A DNA stretch of 64,000 nt from NCBI GenBank assembly GCA_030015575.1, contig JASDDO010000024.1, forward strand, positions 215,470,996 through 215,534,995. The letters run 5' to 3'. The stretch comes from Agapanthus africanus. Lineage: Eukaryota > Streptophyta > Magnoliopsida > Asparagales > Amaryllidaceae. The position numbers and the translations under genes were made by a program. Below the pieces are notes generated by a model. The model made no database searches and was not told the DNA's origin. It saw only the letters and a program-made list of their open reading frames with translations. Each line of letters begins with the position of its first letter. The first letter of the stretch is position 1. Below, in pieces: positions 1 through 10,240 of the stretch.

Positions 1-360
1 TAAAAAATATACAAAATCATTAAAAATTCATTAAACATAGGAGTAAAAGGGATTTATTGGCCAAATGATAACCGATCCAAGCATTTAAAGTATGCAGAAG
101 GGTGTACCAGGTCAAGACCCAACTTTTCTCTGTTGGTGACTCGGCCGTCCGGCCAAGTCCGGCCGGCGGCGCCGGACCGAGTCGGCCAAGTCGCCGGCCG
201 GCGGCGCCGAGTCGGGCCGAGTCAGGGGTCCAATGGCCGGGGATTCTTCGGGGGTACAATTTGGTATATTTACTTTTTGTTGTCCAGTACATATTTTGGG
301 AGTTATGGCCTTTTTACCGTTGACTTCCAAAAAAATTAAAACAAAATAAATAAAAAAATA
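1..360. other. Noncoding DNA with a short GC-rich tandem block
   Basis: No gene is recognised. Positions about 140-232 form a very GC-rich island in AT-rich surroundings. It contains two direct copies, about 46 bp apart, of a segment with the core ccggccggcggcgccg. The open frames through it follow from its composition. It may be the tail of an unidentified repeat joined to the tRNA-like sequence that follows. Confidence 0.4.
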
Positions 361-432
361 ATGTGGGGCATGGGATTTGAACTCCGGTGGCTTGGTTCAG
401 CAGTGCAAGGTATTACCAATGAGCTACAAGCT
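361..432 (-). repeat. tRNA-like sequence, possible SINE head or tRNA relic
   Basis: On the minus strand there is an A-box-like stretch (TAGCTCATTGGTAA) and, about 43 nt later, a B-box-like stretch (GAGTTCAAATCCC). This is the spacing of an internal RNA polymerase III promoter. The acceptor and T stems do not pair cleanly, so a functional tRNA is unlikely. A tRNA-derived SINE head or a decayed tRNA copy fits better. No poly(A) or poly(T) tail that would settle it was identified. Confidence 0.35.
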
Positions 433-2260
433 CTTTCTTGCAATTATGGAGTGAAATAAATACTTAAAAAGATATCGGCCGCAATAAATACTCCAAGTAT
501 ACATTGAATTTAAATCAATTCTTTGTACTTTAAAAATGGAGTTGTTACAGATTTTCCAAAAAACCACGTTTCCATGTCACTGTTTCTGTCGAATTTTTGA
601 TGTGCTCAAAAAATTATTTGGTACATTGCAAAAACCCATGCAGGGTTTTATAAGAATTCTGTGAAAATTTGGTGCCCTGAAATTACTGTTCACCCATGGT
701 CTGGCCGCGTTTCCGCCGCCATTTTATCTCCTCTCTGCACCAAATTTCTACAGTGGGTTTCTGACATGAAAATAGGGTTTCTGGTATATTCTTTTTGGGC
801 CCATATTTATTTTGAGTGCTACAGTTGTGCTTGGGGCCCACTTCAGGAAAGTTGGTCGATCGAAAATTTTAAACATGTTAGTTCACAGTATTTACATTAT
901 ATCTGCGACCGTGAATGTCACTTGATCGGTAAATCCTGTCTAACTGCTATAGCCCTTTTAGACGGATTTGCGAACGTGACATTCACGTTGATGTTCTGTG
1001 TTATGCCGTGATGTTGCGGATTTGTCGTGGTGGATAGCCTGGATGCAATGTTAGTACAGTTTTGGTTGTATATGTACATTTGATATTGCGGGGCGAGCGT
1101 CCGGCATGTGGACTGTCGTCACTGCCTGTTTGTATATTATTCTTTTGGGGCATGACCGGGCTGAGGTCGATGTACCCGTTGTATATATATTTTTACTTTC
1201 TGTACTAGGATTACCCCGCGGTGGGGTGCACGGATAGCCGGGTTCTAGAGGGCAACGGGCCCGCATCTCATGGCGTTGAGACAGAGGGGGCTTTACTTTA
1301 GAATTGACAGGCTATTCGCCGCACTCGTAGGGGGTACAGGTTGACCCAAGGAGGGGTGCTCAAGTTACCGGATTCCGTGAAGTGCTGGGTGGTCCATTCA
1401 CGTTGTTGAAGGGGGCTGCCTCACTTCAGGTTTTGGCGGGTAACTTGCCGCACCCGTAGGGGTCTAGGATTTCATTGCACAGGCTATCCACACGACCAGG
1501 GGAACGTCGGGTTTCAGTAGCAACTCTATGAAACCCGGGGATCCCAGATATCTGTATTGTTCTGTGATACTTATTACATTTCTGTGATGTTGCATTTTAT
1601 CACGCCTTGAGTGAATATTATATATTGATATATACTAGTAGATGTTGTATATGTTTTGCACCCGCGCTAGTCCAGTCCCCGCTCTGTCGTTAGTTAAGTA
1701 ACCTAACGGGTGATGACGGGACCCAGTGGTGAATGCGGGTGGCATATACGTACATTGTATTTTCATTCTTTATTGGTGTGATCAATTGATGGGACTGCGT
1801 TGATTCGGATCAATGCAAGCTAAACAAACATATTCTGATGTTGTTGGAACATTTTTCAAAAAGTTGTTATTGCAAGGACATTCTCTTTTGTTTTGCACAG
1901 TGGTATTCGTTTATGAATATCCAGCACCTCAGTCGACGAGGCAAGGGCCGAGATCCCTTCACCGGGAGTGACCCCTTGGACAGAAGTTTGCGTCAGGGTA
2001 ATAACTTCACTATAGCCGATTACTTTTTGCTTTACATCGTGGTATTCAGTTGGAATATCCTGCACCTCATTCTACGGGGAAAGAGCCGAGATTCCTTCAC
2101 CGGGAGTGACCTCTTTAGCAAAGGTTTTCGCCACTATATTTTTATAAAAAGCTATGCAGTTCCTTCAACGATATCAAGTTCATTACGTTAAAAGTTTTTC
2201 ACCAAAAACTAGACGTAGCCCTCCGTCATTTCTTACAAATATTACTTAGTATTCGTGCTG
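433..2260. other. Degenerate LTR-like noncoding DNA
   Basis: No coding sequence is convincing; the open frames are short and match nothing I recognise. The texture (alternating AT-rich and GC-rich blocks, no codon structure) resembles an old gypsy LTR, but no terminal TG/CA pair, primer binding site or target duplication was found. A pair of related segments at 1901-1995 and 2040-2130, offset 139 bp and sharing a cgggagtgacc-type core, lies inside it. Confidence 0.3.
1901..2130. repeat. Two diverged tandem segments, offset 139 bp
   Basis: The segment beginning tggtattcg at 1901 reappears in diverged form at 2040. Both copies continue through a 'cacctca...gagat(t/c)ccttcaccgggagtgacc' pattern. 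This is a local duplication in noncoding DNA. Confidence 0.6.
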
Positions 2261-2261
2261 C

Positions 2262-2460
2262 GTTTGTTGACTGTGTCAAGGTGTAGTGTACTGTAGCTAA
2301 GTAGTGTTCGTTTGTGGCATATTAATGGGATTGGTTAGGACAGTCGTGCGGCCTTGTTGACTGTGTCAAAGGCTTGTACGGGTGGGTTTAATGCAATCCA
2401 GGATAATGATGGGTTGAACTTGACTAGGACTCTTTGTTTTGTTGACTGTGTCAAGGTCAC
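2262..2460. repeat. Three dispersed copies of an 18-mer
   Basis: The word ttgttgactgtgtcaa occurs near 2263, 2356 and 2439, each time followed by agg or similar. The spacing is about 80-90 bp. No function is evident. Confidence 0.6.
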
Positions 2461-2859
2461 TTGGGTCCTAGGGGTAAAAATCACAACGGGAGTTTCTAAA
2501 GAAACTGAAACTTTCCAGGCATGCGCATACCTTCTGGAGTGTGATAACGTGAGTGGATTCCGTCACGTTATCATGCGATGATAGTTGGATCCCGATTCCC
2601 ACTGATGAGTTGGTTTACTCCTCGGGTGATCCCGACTAATTCTTTTTTCGGGTTTGGAGGAGAATTTGAGGTTACAGTGAGAGGTTTCCTGATTAGATAA
2701 ATTGATAACCATTCTGATCTAGGTTAGAGTGCACGCTGAGTATTTCTTTTCTCTCTCTTTGGCAGCGACCATGACCCGACCCTAGACTATAACTCAGTGA
2801 CCAAGTTGACCGAACCTTCTTATAACACTGGCTTTTGGATTGTCAGAGTTGCATACCTC

Positions 2860-3633
2860 ATTGCCACTTCTACTTTTACCCTTTTCTCCAGGACACCCCG
2901 TATTACTACGAACATCCACTTCCATCGGATAAAACCATCGTATGGTTATATACGAACTCGAAGGAACTTGTTCCAGATTCGAGGATGGTTTCCGGTTCTA
3001 GAGAAAACGAATAGGACTATTCAGTTGTCTTTTCCTTTTACCTTCTCTCAGGTTGCGAGTGTTCCTTGGATTAGGACGGTACACCTATTATGCTAATTGG
3101 ATAGTCTTCTTCCAAACCATAGGCAGGTGCCGAACGGTAGGGAATGAAGAAAACCAATTAGCCTAACGATGGTGTACAGAAGGTAATAAGTTAAGACAAA
3201 TAAAGGGATTAGTAAAAGGGCAAAGTAAATTGCGACTGCTTTTCACGACCAAACCAAGTATTTCATCGCCACTCCTACTTCACCTTTTAATTTCTCCAGA
3301 ACACTATGTATCACTACGAAGATCCACAGTTATTTGGATACTCCATCGTATGGTTATATACGAACTCGAAAGGAACTTGTTCCAGTTCGGGGATGGATTC
3401 TGGTTCAGGAGAAATAGGTATAAGGTTTTATTCAGTCGTCTTTTATCTTCACCTTCTCTCGGGTTGCGAGTGCTCCTAGGATTAGGACAGTACACCCATT
3501 ATGCTTATTGGATAGTCTTCTTCCAAACCATAAGCTGGTGCCGAACGGTAGGGAAGGAAGAAAACCATTTAGCCTAAATGGGTGTACAGAAGGTAATGAC
3601 TAAAGACATATAAAGGGATTTGGAGAGATGGCA
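2860..3633. repeat. Tandem duplication of about 370 bp, offset 408 bp
   Basis: Positions about 2860-3225 and 3268-3633 are diverged copies. Shared landmarks include tggttatatacgaactcgaa (2943 and 3351), a ggttgcgagtg block and a gtgccgaacggtaggga block. The frames differ and contain stops, so this is a noncoding duplication inside decayed repeat DNA. Confidence 0.75.
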
Positions 3634-6018
3634 AAGAAATATACGGTTGCAGTTGTGAATCTGATAATGGAAGAGGCATTACTAGGAATACCCGGATACC
3701 CTTTCGAAACATATTCATGTTTCAGTTTCACTGTGTATTGTTAATAGAAAACTGATTTCCCAATTAGTATTTACTCCAGGGTATGTATTTACCAGGTATG
3801 ATTTTCACATTTGTATGGTTTTACAGATGATGAGTGGGAGTAAGTTATTGGGAATTGGGTGACCATCCTCATTATATCGGAATTCGTTGTAATTGGTGAT
3901 ATTTGAGGAAATCACCAGGGTTGTTTGCCGGACGGCAAATATTTGGTTTTGAATATCCGTTGTTATGCACCAATTTCAAATTGACATATCTGTACGTCTA
4001 TCTTTATAGAGTGAGATATAACTTTTTGAAATTATGTCGGTGACATTTACCTATATCAGTGGATGGTTAGGTAAGGAGCATTAAACAGCGGTGTAATTCT
4101 TCATAACCATAGTACAGTTTTCAACCTACGACACACAGCGAATGAGTTATTAGACTCAAGGGACTTATACAGAGTATTGTATGTTGTCCAGTGTCCATTA
4201 GGACAGAGGGGTTGGTCCTCGTACTATATTCTGTTTACTTATGACTTCTCTAGTTCTTAGACAAGTGTTTCGTAGAAACACAAGGTCTATATTTTGAGAA
4301 GTTATAGGTATATGAATAAAGTAGAGAACCAGGTGTTTCAAGTATCGGGATTCTTCAAGGTGATCGAAGATGTAGATACTTGTGTATGGTATTCAGTTGA
4401 TAGTAATGGTTTTAAGAGAACTTGCTTCTCTTTCAGGTTGCTCATATCTGGATGTACTCCTAAGTTGAGTAATGTTGATCGGACTCCTTCCATTTTAGTT
4501 GACATGCACTGGAGACAGCTGCATGATTTGAATCTAATTCCAATTAAATCAGTGCCTCCATTTCTATATTGGATATAGAACGGTTCATATCTTAACGATG
4601 TTAAGGTACGGGGAGTTGTCCGGCTTATGCTTAAAACCAGACTCTGGATAACTCAAGGCACGTTTCTGTAATGGCTGTTTGTTGGTTGACCCGGGCTATG
4701 ACGAGGGTTGACTTTCTACCATCTGGAAGATTAATAGTGATATTGTTCTAGACTCACCACAGTTTTAAGTAAAATGGATTTTTTCAGAAAATAGAAGTGG
4801 GAGTATGGTAGAACTGGAAGTGATTCCAGAACCGCAAACGATTACTGAAAATTTGATAAGAACCTTAAGATTCAATCTGGTTTGACATTCCATTGGCCAC
4901 TCCGCAGATATGGTGGGTAACCTCAGGCACTCGAGAGGTACTTCGGTATGCTCAAAGACGGTGAGGTTCTTGTTTACCCAGACTTGCCATTGCTGTTGTT
5001 CCAGACTGTGAGACCCGGCAGGAGGATGAGTATAGCGTCGTTCTAAACTGTCTTTAGAAGCGTACGTGTATATGACTCTGCCAGAGGGTTGTCGTAGTCA
5101 GTGGGAGCAGTGGAAGCATAGTGGACAAGTGGCTTATGTCTATTTATGGACTAAAGCAGATATAGCGGAGATAGATAGTCTATTTCTGGTGTGACAGTCA
5201 TAGGTTTGACTTCATCAGAATAGGGGATGGATCTGTTAAGAAGGTAGTAGGGTGTGATATCCTGGTATTTGGATGACATACACAAAGTAGGAAGTGAAAT
5301 TCCTATACTACAATCGGTTATACTTTGGTTGTCACACAGTGGTTTCTCCACATAGGACTTGGATATTATATCAGATATTCTGGTTACTGGATCTATGGTT
5401 TTAGATCTAGATTTGGGTAGTTTCCCAATCAGGGTACTTAGACAGCATTCTAAAGGTGCTTTAGAATGGACGACTCCTGGCATGGTGGTGTACCTGCAGC
5501 TGATGGAGTCACCCTCTCTAAAGGTGTCTTACAGACTAAAGGGAGAGGGATGTGCATGATTGGCAGATCGCTTGCTTAGGCAATTGAGTCAATCATGAGA
5601 TGTCAAGTACCACACCAGATGTTGTTTTTGCAGTAGATGCAATAAGTTGATATTGATCCAATCCTGGAGGAACATTCGGAAGAAGTTTTAGAAAATAAGT
5701 GGATGTTCTAGGGATATGATAACGACAGCCTCATTCGGGAGACCGTTATCATTCCAGGCTTCCAAGGTGACCTGGATGACAGAGTGACTGTCAGAGTTAT
5801 AGTTTTTTCCTTCTGATGAGGGGCGGTATTTTGGACAGGTGGTCCAGGAGGATACTGAGGGAGGCATGGCGCAGGATACTGATTGGTTTTAGTTGACAAT
5901 ACAGTCTAAGATGTTTGGATTTGGAGTTCATTTATGAACTAGGTCCCATCAGATATCCAGACATATTCTAAGACAGGTATTGCTCATTTCGGGAGATGTT
6001 TTTCTCCGCGAACTTGAA
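3634..6018. other. Unrecognised decayed repeat DNA
   Basis: No intact gene is seen. Because a copia pol relic and polypurine tract follow directly, part of this stretch is probably the decayed internal region of the same copia element. I could not read convincing integrase or reverse transcriptase motifs in any frame. Confidence 0.35.
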
Positions 6019-6110
6019 ATAAAGAGAGACATAGAAAGAAACATCAGAGCGGATCCACTCACTGAGGTTATTCCTCGAACACATTAGTTTCGCAAACGGG
6101 TTTTATGAGA
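6019..6110 (+). pseudogene. Ty1/copia pol C-terminal relic
   Basis: One plus frame reads IERNIRADPLTEVIPRTH, then a stop, then FRKR. This resembles the conserved end of copia RNase H, where an 'aDPLTK...' motif closes the polyprotein. The in-frame stop marks it as dead. The position fits, since the polypurine tract and the 3' LTR start about 80 bp downstream. It supports plus orientation for the copia element. Confidence 0.65.
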
Positions 6111-6186
6111 CTGATTAGTAGAGGAGTTGGGTGTTCGGTATCACAAGAGCTGTGAGTATGCGACATCGCAATAATTAGCCTTGAGT

Positions 6187-6199
6187 GCAAGTGGGAGAT
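6187..6199 (+). other. Polypurine tract of the copia element
   Basis: The purine-rich run gcaagtgggagat lies immediately before TGTTGG at 6200. This context is typical of the 3' LTR junction in Angela-like Ty1/copia elements. Confidence 0.7.
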
Positions 6200-7241
6200 T
6201 GTTGGATATAGTGCCCTCAGAGTCAATTATTGGATCACAGGCACGTGATTGCAATGATTGAGGGATGACCTATACCGGTAAGACAGTCTTACTCAAGATG
6301 ATAATACGCTATCTGGTTTATCTTTATCATCGTGTACTGCTTTAGGTGACCTTACAGGTTACTATTGTGCGTTGATCAAGCCCTTAGGATTCTTGCTTGA
6401 CGGCCAGCAGTATGATGGCGATCATATACGTGGGAGCTGGGGTCTATAAGCACATTCTTAAAAGGTCCCTAGTCGTGGGAGTTTTCGAGACAGGGCATCG
6501 ATACTCCAGAGTAGACTAGTGTATACAGTCGAGACCCCGACGAGGGGCGGCGGCCGGCCTCACAAGCCACTGGTGTCAGTTGGTTCACCTAAGATGTATA
6601 CAGGTGCTCATTGGGTTATGAGTACACCGGATAGGACTCGCCGGGAACATGCTAGTTGGTCTTATACCTAACGTCAGATAGCAGTTCCCTGGTGACATGT
6701 GTACAGGTTAGTTCATCGACCTGAGATCGTCATTTGTCTCGTGTGAGTTCCCACTGTACTTTGATTACTACCCTACCACGGCTCAAAGGAGTCGTCCAAA
6801 CAGGTTTTAGTTGGGTACAGTCCCGAGCCACATGGAGGTAGTGAGCGGATCTGCAGGGGTTCGTCTCTCCCGGTATTGGGGGTGAGGTCGCGCTGTGTCT
6901 AGGAGAGCCATTACACGAAGTCCTTGGTCAAGGCAGGAGATTTACTGGTAGGTATTCCAGTAGTATCTCAGGGTGTTCTGGGCTACACTCTGACACGACT
7001 TATACCGCTTTTGGGGGTCTGACTTTTACCAACCCCCTAGGCCCGCCATGCGATGCTCATAGACGAACGGACTAGACTGTACGGATATTGTCACTGACAG
7101 GCTCAGTAGGGTGTCAGGATGAGTTCACTCATCGACCTCCCTTTTGGTCAATACCTGGTAGCCCGTTACGTACGGCTAATACCTCAGACGTGCTAGTGGT
7201 TAAATCCACAGCCAAAGTATTGACGAGTCTTTAGAGTCCTC
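6200..7241 (+). mobile_element. Ty1/copia (Angela-like) 3' LTR, left part
   Basis: The LTR begins TGTTGGATATAGTGCCC after a polypurine tract. It matches, in order and with many substitutions, the minus-strand solo LTR at 47530-49628. Shared blocks include aagcccttagga, ggtccctagtcgt, cgggcatcgat-like text, gagatcgtcat and tctctcccggtattggggg. The match stops at 7241, where the Tat element is inserted, and resumes at 32446. The two parts together are about 2.1 kb, the size of the solo copy. Confidence 0.85.
7237..7241. repeat. Target site duplication, left copy (TCCTC)
   Basis: TCCTC directly precedes the left Tat LTR and is repeated at 32441-32445 directly after the right LTR. A 5-bp duplication is standard for Ty3/gypsy integrase. 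It fixes both ends of the element to the base. Confidence 0.95.
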
Positions 7242-7296
7242 TGTTTCCTGATTTAAAATCAGGAAAGCTTCTGTGAAAAGCTTCAAAAAGGGGGGG

Positions 7297-7640
7297 CCAC
7301 GTGCTTACACGTGACCAGCAGTCACGTGTTGACACGTGACCTATAAAGTACAGAAAAGGCGCACAATGATTCGCTGAACAAAGTCAAGAAAAAGAGCTTC
7401 AGAAGAGGTCACGTGCTCCCACGTGACCAGGGTCACGTGTCGACACGTGACGTTCAAAGTAGCAAACTCGCTCTCCAATTGAACCGAGGAAAGAAGTGCC
7501 AGACAGGGGTCACGTGCTCACACGTGACCAGTGGTCACGTGGTAGCACGTGACGTTTAGGCAGCAATCAGAAGACACAGCGCAGAAAGCTCATTCCAAAG
7601 GGGGGTCACGTGCTTACACGTGACCCAACACGTGGTCACA
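7297..7640. promoter_or_regulatory. Array of paired G-boxes (CACGTG) in LTR U3
   Basis: About 16 CACGTG hexamers occur in about 350 bp, arranged as eight pairs. Most pairs have the form GTCACGTG-4 nt-CACGTGAC, so the two hexamers are offset 10 bp and lie on one face of the helix. CACGTG is the plant G-box bound by bZIP and bHLH factors. The site lies about 300 bp upstream of the LTR TATA box, where an enhancer is expected. Confidence 0.8.
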
Positions 7641-7954
7641 CGTGACCGGCTTTCAAAGCCCATTTTATCAACAGAATTAAATTCTGAAAGAAATTCAGAT
7701 CTTTCCAAAGGAAAGCGGTTATCTGGAGCCAATCAAATTAAAGATTCAGAGGTCATCTATTTATGGAAAATCTCGGGTTTGGAAAGATTTCCCCCTTAAA
7801 TCTAACCAAAATAAAAAGGGAGAATCTCTGGATTTGAAATCCAACGGTGAATAAAATTCACCTAATAATCCAAAGGTCCAGAACGAATGAAGGATGCAAA
7901 TCAAATCTCTCAATGAAGATTCGTCACAAAACTAATTTATTCGGCTGCTTCTCC

Positions 7955-7962
7955 TATAAATA
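7955..7962 (+). promoter_or_regulatory. LTR TATA box (TATAAATA)
   Basis: TATAAATA follows ctcc and precedes ggaaggaagag. Transcription would start about 25-35 bp downstream (about 7985-7995). The right LTR has the same box at 29562-29569, and the two related solo LTRs have TATA-like boxes at equivalent places (41733-41740 and 56550-56557). Confidence 0.75.
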
Positions 7963-8070
7963 GGAAGGAAGAGATAAAAAAAAAAGGATATATACAGGCG
8001 CAGAGAAGAGAAAAGAAAAAAGAAGGAGAGCTTTGATACTTTGAAAAGACTCGGATCTTCTGCAAAAAAC

Positions 8071-8081
8071 CCTAGGTAAGA
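8071..8081 (+). promoter_or_regulatory. Candidate 5' splice donor in LTR leader
   Basis: CCTAG|GTAAGA is close to the plant donor consensus (AG|GTAAGT) and lies about 110 bp after the TATA box. The same CTAG|GTAA word is kept in both diverged solo LTRs (41855 and 56721). With the acceptor at 10970 it would remove about 2.9 kb of LTR and primer-binding leader from a gag-pol mRNA while leaving genomic RNA unspliced. This is a prediction from sequence. Confidence 0.55.
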
Positions 8082-8099
8082 AAGGGAAGGCTTTCGGAA

Positions 8100-9180
8100 A
8101 GAGGGAGAATTTAATTCTCAATAGAGTTTAACTCTAATATATAAAACAGAAGAACACATTTCTTCTCTCTTTAATAGAGGATCTGCAAAGTGCACATCTC
8201 CCCTTAAGGTTGAGAATTTAATTCTCAATGGGTCGAGATCCTGCCATGCAGATCCAAAACATAGAGAAGGAATGCAAGCATGAGAATTTAATTCTCGCAG
8301 AACTATAGGAATTCAATTCCTTTAAAATAAAATTAGGGCTCGACCCTGTATCATGGGAATTTAATTCCTTCAAAATAAAAGAAGCAGGGTTTAACCCTAA
8401 TTGAGAACATAGTTCTGTTGAAACAGCAGGAATTTAATTCCCTTAATCATAATTCTTTAAAAACGGGAAGTTTAGTTAGGGTTTAACCCTGTTCAGTTCT
8501 TCGCATAAACGAGGAATTTAATTCCCACAGAAAATCTAGAGTTAAACTCTATTCCAGAATACAAGTCTTCAAAAGGAAATAGGAATTTAATTCCTCTAAG
8601 ATTTAAAGTTCGAGGAATTTAATTCCTGAAGAAAAAAAAAGAGAGTAACAGATCCTCTAAAAACTACAGGGTCACGTGCTACCACGTGACCCCCCAAAAC
8701 CCCTACAGAAAGCCCCTTTGAGGCAGCACCCCACGTGACCCACGTGACCCTCAGCAGAAGCCTTAACACAAAGGCATTTGAATGCCCATCACGTGATGGC
8801 ACGTGATGCTCTGAAAGATGCAGTAATCTCAGCAGAACCATTGAAGGGAAGGCACCCTCACGTGTTGCCACGTGACCTCTCTTGCCTTAGCGCTTAAAAC
8901 TAAATTGGAGCCCCAGAATCCAATCATTGAAACAACGGTTGGGCCTTAGTGTTCAAACTTTACTTGCAGTGTTCAAACTGACTACCTTAGTGTTTAACAC
9001 TAATGTGAGGCCTCCGTTGCCAGTACTTGATACCAATCTGTTTTAGTGTTTAACACTAATTTGAAAGCCTTGTTGCTGGTGTTTAACACCAACTATTCTT
9101 TTAGTGTTAAACACTAACTTGCCAACTCCATTCCCAGTGTTCAACACTGATTGCTCTGTAGTGTTCAACACTAGGCTTTG
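8100..9180. repeat. Field of short odd palindromes with a TTNAA core
   Basis: Many 11-15 bp palindromes share a TT-N-AA centre with differing arms: GAGAATT/AATTCTC, AGAGTT/AACTCT, AGGGTT/AACCCT, GGAATT/AATTCC, TAGTGTT/AACACTA, CAGTGTT/AACACTG and GGTGTT/AACACC. They recur every 20-50 bp. Arms vary but stay complementary. The same class fills 28188-28680 and both Tat-related solo LTRs. Confidence 0.8.
8670..8880. promoter_or_regulatory. Second G-box cluster in the LTR
   Basis: Four further CACGTG pairs lie about 700-900 bp downstream of the TATA box, again mostly as palindromic pairs, for example GTCACGTG..CACGTGAC and ATCACGTG..CACGTGAT. The frames through it are by-products. Confidence 0.7.
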
Positions 9181-9379
9181 GCCCAATTGACTAAAGGGAT
9201 AGAAGCAAACATTCTCCCTCCATGGACCAGCAAAGAGTCAATATTCCAGACCTGACTGGACTTAGCCCAAGCTGGCCATAAGTCCTCAATTTGTGATTAA
9301 CTGGGCCGGTAGGCTCATAACATAATTGATCAGTCTTGACCCAAATTGGGCCAAGGACCATTTAATCCATCTCGGTTCT

Positions 9380-9455
9380 AGGGTACATCTCTTCACTCCT
9401 TTGATACTTGGCATTGTAATCCCTCAATGTCTTCAAAGAGGTGACGGGTCCCGAA
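9380..9455. repeat. Covarying hairpin, LTR copy A
   Basis: After gggtacatctct, an outer stem CCTTTGA/TCAAAG (9398-9404 with 9433-9438) encloses an inner stem CATTG/CAATG (9412-9416 with 9425-9429) around a taatccct loop. Compare the copies at 10165, 23115 and 57763, where both stems change by paired substitutions. Confidence 0.7.
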
Positions 9456-9727
9456 GACCATTCATGATATGGACTGTGGGGTCCTTAAACCCATGCATAA
9501 CACAAAATTCCTGGTTACGTGGAACGTGGATAACGTCACTCTTTGACCCCGCGGAAAACGTCCAGAGCGGATCCTGGTCCTCGCCTAGCACGGCAATGAA
9601 CCCGTGCTAAGCATCCAGAGCGGAGCCTGGTCCTCACCTAGCACGGCAGTGAACCCGTGTGAAGCATCCAGAGCACATACCGGACTGTGGAGTCCTTAAA
9701 CCCATGGACTATGACGTCCTTAACCTT

Positions 9728-9975
9728 GACCGAGATGTCTTAAAACTACCGACGGACCGCAATGTCCTTAAACTACCCACGGACCGCAATGTCCTTAAAC
9801 TACCCGCGGACCGCAATGTCCTTAAACTACCCGCGGACCGCGATGTCCTTAAACTACCCATGGACCGCAATGTCCTTAAACTACCGATGGACCGCAATGT
9901 CCTTAAACTACCAATGGACCACTATGCCCCTAAACTGGAACATGGACCACTATGTCCCTAAACTAGAACAATAGA
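9728..9975 (+). repeat. 27-bp tandem repeats, LTR
   Basis: About nine copies of a unit of the form gaccgcaatgtccttaaact plus 7 variable bases. The period is 27 bp with slightly longer last units. Because 27 is divisible by 3, frames stay open on both strands and give a spurious 9-residue repeat. A related 13-copy array follows the pol gene at 20295, and a looser version is in the solo LTR at about 57880-58160. Confidence 0.85.
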
Positions 9976-10164
9976 GCCCCAAAATGCTCTTTTGTCGGAT
10001 AAAAATGATCCCGTTAAGTTGATCTTAGTCCCAAACTGGACTAACGTATCCTTAACAACCATTTAAGTTGATCTTAGCCTCAAATATGGCTAACGTATCC
10101 TTAAACCTTCAAACAGACTTTAGTCCCAAATTGGACTCTAGATCCCCCAATCAACTTTGGCTCA

Positions 10165-10240
10165 AGGGTACATCTCTGAACTCCTCTGACACATGTCGTT
10201 GTAATCCTTCAACGTCGTCAGAGAGGTGATGGGTCCCGAC
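10165..10240. repeat. Covarying hairpin, LTR copy B
   Basis: The outer stem is CTCTGAC/GTCAGAG (10184-10190 with 10217-10223) and the inner stem CGTTG/CAACG (10197-10201 with 10210-10214). Relative to copy A the paired bases changed together in both stems. In the right LTR one base of the outer stem is changed (gtcatcag). Confidence 0.7.

Noticed and set aside
361-432. Functional tRNA gene
   Set aside because: T and acceptor stems do not pair; kept only as tRNA-like/SINE candidate.
8596-8871. 91-residue minus-strand frame in the LTR (repeated at 30203-30478)
   Set aside because: Runs through palindrome and G-box repeats; duplicated only because LTRs are duplicated. No domain.
9659-9961. Peptide of 9-residue repeats in the LTR (also at 20427-20657 and 31267-31569)
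   Set aside because: A by-product of the 27-bp noncoding repeats; frames are open on both strands and have no domain.
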